Below, in pieces: positions 12,663 through 14,178 of a stretch of 14,178 nt of DNA. The stretch comes from JACRBK01 sp964427955. Its GTDB lineage: Bacteria; Chloroflexota; Anaerolineae; Aggregatilineales; Aggregatilineaceae. The notes beneath the pieces are model-generated. The model was not told the DNA's origin, did not search any database, and saw only the letters and a list, made by a program, of their open reading frames with translations. The DNA lies in contig CAYRWY010000113.1 of NCBI GenBank assembly GCA_964427955.1, positions 1-14,178 of the forward strand, written 5' to 3'. Made by a program: the position numbers and the translations under genes. Position 1 is the first letter of the stretch, and every line of letters begins with the position of its first letter.

Positions 12663-14178
12663 ATGCTGCCTAGCCGACTTGAGATACGCAACTTCTTAGC
12701 CTACCGCCAGCCCGATCCGATCCTGTTCGAGGGGCTGCACCTCGCCTGCCTGGCCGGGCCGAACGGCGCGGGCAAGTCGTCGCTGCTGGACGCCATCACC
12801 TGGGCCTTGTGGGGCAAAGCCCGCCTGCGCAGTGACGACGACCTGATCCACCAGGGCCAGACCGATATGCTGATCCAGCTCGATTTCTGGCACGGCGAGA
12901 CGCGCTACCGGGTGGTGCGCAAGCGCCAGAAGGCCAAAACCGCCCGCGGCGCCGGGCGCAGCACGCTGGACCTGTTCATCTGGGACGACGAGCGCGGCCA
13001 GTGGATGCCGATCACGTCCCCTTCGATCCGCGAGACCGATCAGAAGATCATCGAACTGCTGCGGCTGGATTACGACACTTTCGTGCATTCGGCTTTTTTG
13101 CAGCAGGGCCACGCCGACGCCTTCACCGTCAAGACGCCCTACCAGCGCAAGGACATCCTGGCCGAGATCATGGGGCTGGACCAGTGGAAGGTCTACGAAG
13201 AACGGGCCAAGGCCGAACTCAAACGCATCGATCACAACCTGAACGTGATCGTGATCCAGTTGGAAGAGATCGCCCGCCAGGAAGCCAACGAACCGGCGCT
13301 GCGCCACGATCTCGACGTGGCCGAGGCGGTGCACGCCGACGCCGAGCAGCGGTTGGCCGAGGCCGAAGAACGTTATAACGAGGTGGCCGGGGCGCAGGAA
13401 CAGATGGAGGCGGCCAGAGCCAGGCTGGTCCAGGTCGAACGCCGTATCAACGAACGCCAGAAAGACCTGGATGGGATCGAGTCCGAGCTGTCCGACTTGA
13501 CAAAGAAGCTCGCGCGCCTGCGGGGGATCGTCGAGGACCAGGACTCGATCCAGGCGGGTTACGCCCAACTGCAAGCCGCCCGCGAGGCCGACCAGGAATT
13601 GGGCCAGAAGTTGCAGACGGTCAGCGCCATCAAAGACCGGCTGGGCGAGGTCAACAGCGCGATCCAGTCCCGGCAGGCCGATCTCGAAGGGCAGGCGCGC
13701 GTCCACCAGGATCGCATCACGACCGCGCAGCGCACAGCGGCGGACCTGGAGGCCATCCGCGCCGATCTGGCCGACGTCCAGGCCGAGGTCGAACGGCTGG
13801 AAGCGGGGGAAGTGCGGCGCGACGAACTGCGCGAATTGACCGGCGTGCTGAACGAAGAAGCCGCCGGGCTGAAAGCGGCCAACCACGCCCTCTACGCCGA
13901 AATGAAGACCCTCCGCTCGCGCCTGGATCAACTGGAACAGGCCCAGGCGGTGTGCCCGCTGTGCGGCCAGCCGCTCGACGATGAGCACAAGGCCGCGCTG
14001 CTGGCCGACTTGCAGAGCGAAGGGGAGCAGCGCCGCGGCACCTACGACGCCAACCAGGCGCGCCGCGAAGAGATCACGGCCCAACTCGCCGCCCAGCGCG
14101 ACGAGTCGGAGCAGATCGAGACGGAACTGCGCCGCCTGCCCGCCCTGCGCGAGCGGGCCGCGCTGCTGGTCGCCAACC
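12663..14178 (+). CDS. sbcC: SbcC/Rad50 ATPase subunit, N-terminal half (3' end outside window)
   Basis: The frame is open from ATG 12663 to the right edge: 505 codons without a stop. Rad50/SbcC is an SMC-like ATPase that tethers DNA and controls Mre11. Visible parts in order: the opening RLEIRNFLAYR strand, Walker A GPNGAGKSS (about 33-41), the Q-loop (HSAFLQQGHADAF, about 140-152), and a long coiled coil (from about 180) rich in Glu, Ala, Arg and Leu heptads. The zinc-hook motif is CPLCGQP at C431 and C434, after which the returning coil begins. The hook at about 430 predicts a complete protein of roughly 850-900 residues; the signature motif and Walker B must lie off the window. AAGG at 12651-12654 is the likely ribosome binding site. 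A 462-codon opposite-strand frame over this gene is a coding shadow. Confidence 0.95.
   Translation, partial: MLPSRLEIRNFLAYRQPDPILFEGLHLACLAGPNGAGKSSLLDAITWALWGKARLRSDDDLIHQGQTDMLIQLDFWHGETRYRVVRKRQKAKTARGAGRSTLDLFIWDDERGQWMPITSPSIRETDQKIIELLRLDYDTFVHSAFLQQGHADAFTVKTPYQRKDILAEIMGLDQWKVYEERAKAELKRIDHNLNVIVIQLEEIARQEANEPALRHDLDVAEAVHADAEQRLAEAEERYNEVAGAQEQMEAARARLVQVERRINERQKDLDGIESELSDLTKKLARLRGIVEDQDSIQAGYAQLQAAREADQELGQKLQTVSAIKDRLGEVNSAIQSRQADLEGQARVHQDRITTAQRTAADLEAIRADLADVQAEVERLEAGEVRRDELRELTGVLNEEAAGLKAANHALYAEMKTLRSRLDQLEQAQAVCPLCGQPLDDEHKAALLADLQSEGEQRRGTYDANQARREEITAQLAAQRDESEQIETELRRLPALRERAALLVAN

Noticed and set aside
12696..14084. Long opposite-strand open frame (462 codons) over sbcC
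   Set aside because: The forward frame has Walker A, Q-loop, coiled coil and a zinc hook. The reverse frame is a GC-skew shadow made of repetitive Leu/Gly/Val/Gln without any motif.
1..14178. tRNA, rRNA or riboswitch genes
   Set aside because: None was recognised by eye in the intergenic gaps, the longest of which is about 167 bases; a covariance-model search was not possible here.

Overview
The window is GC-rich bacterial DNA with dense, mostly forward genes. Several traits together suggest a member of the Chloroflexota (Anaerolineae-like): an archaeal-style NurA/HerA pair, a membrane-tethered beta-propeller protein with a proline/threonine linker and an SH3b tail, short dispersed intergenic repeats, and a GAAC-N4-GTTC type operator. 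This assignment is inferred from gene content, not from a marker gene.

Layout. Positions 1-505 hold the 3' end of an alpha/beta hydrolase. Positions 583-4318 hold a DNA-end-processing unit: nurA, a small HAS-barrel-like gene, and herA. A consensus-like sigma-70 promoter precedes nurA and a second precedes herA. Both carry a palindrome resembling the Gram-positive LexA (SOS) box: intact at herA (GAAC-ATAA-GTTC), one base off at nurA (GAAC-ATTA-GTGC). Positions 4374-5153 are a self-contained unit (promoter, gene, terminator) for an unrecognised hydrophilic protein built from 27-residue repeats. Positions 5153-7085 are a tightly overlapping three-gene unit: a PLDc_N-type small membrane protein, an ABC ATPase and an ABC-2 permease. 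Positions 7135-8823, on the reverse strand, encode a zinc-ribbon / transmembrane / seven-bladed propeller / SH3b protein. Positions 8991-11202 encode a HAL2/CysQ-like nucleotidase and a radical SAM/SPASM protein, closed by a terminator. After a repeat-rich spacer with a possible 27-codon ORF come sbcD (Mre11) and sbcC (Rad50), the latter running off the right edge. sbcC is open to the window end and includes its zinc-hook CPLC.

How the genes fit together. NurA nuclease, HerA translocase, Mre11 and Rad50 are the four components of the archaeal double-strand-break resection machinery. Here all four lie within 13.5 kb, but in two groups separated by about 7 kb of apparently unrelated genes. The most useful new observation is the pair of LexA-like boxes over the nurA and herA promoters, which suggests damage-inducible expression of this half of the machinery. 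The other notable points are the stand-alone HAS-barrel-like protein between nurA and herA, the 27-residue repeat protein, and a dispersed repeat that appears to have inserted in frame inside the radical SAM gene.
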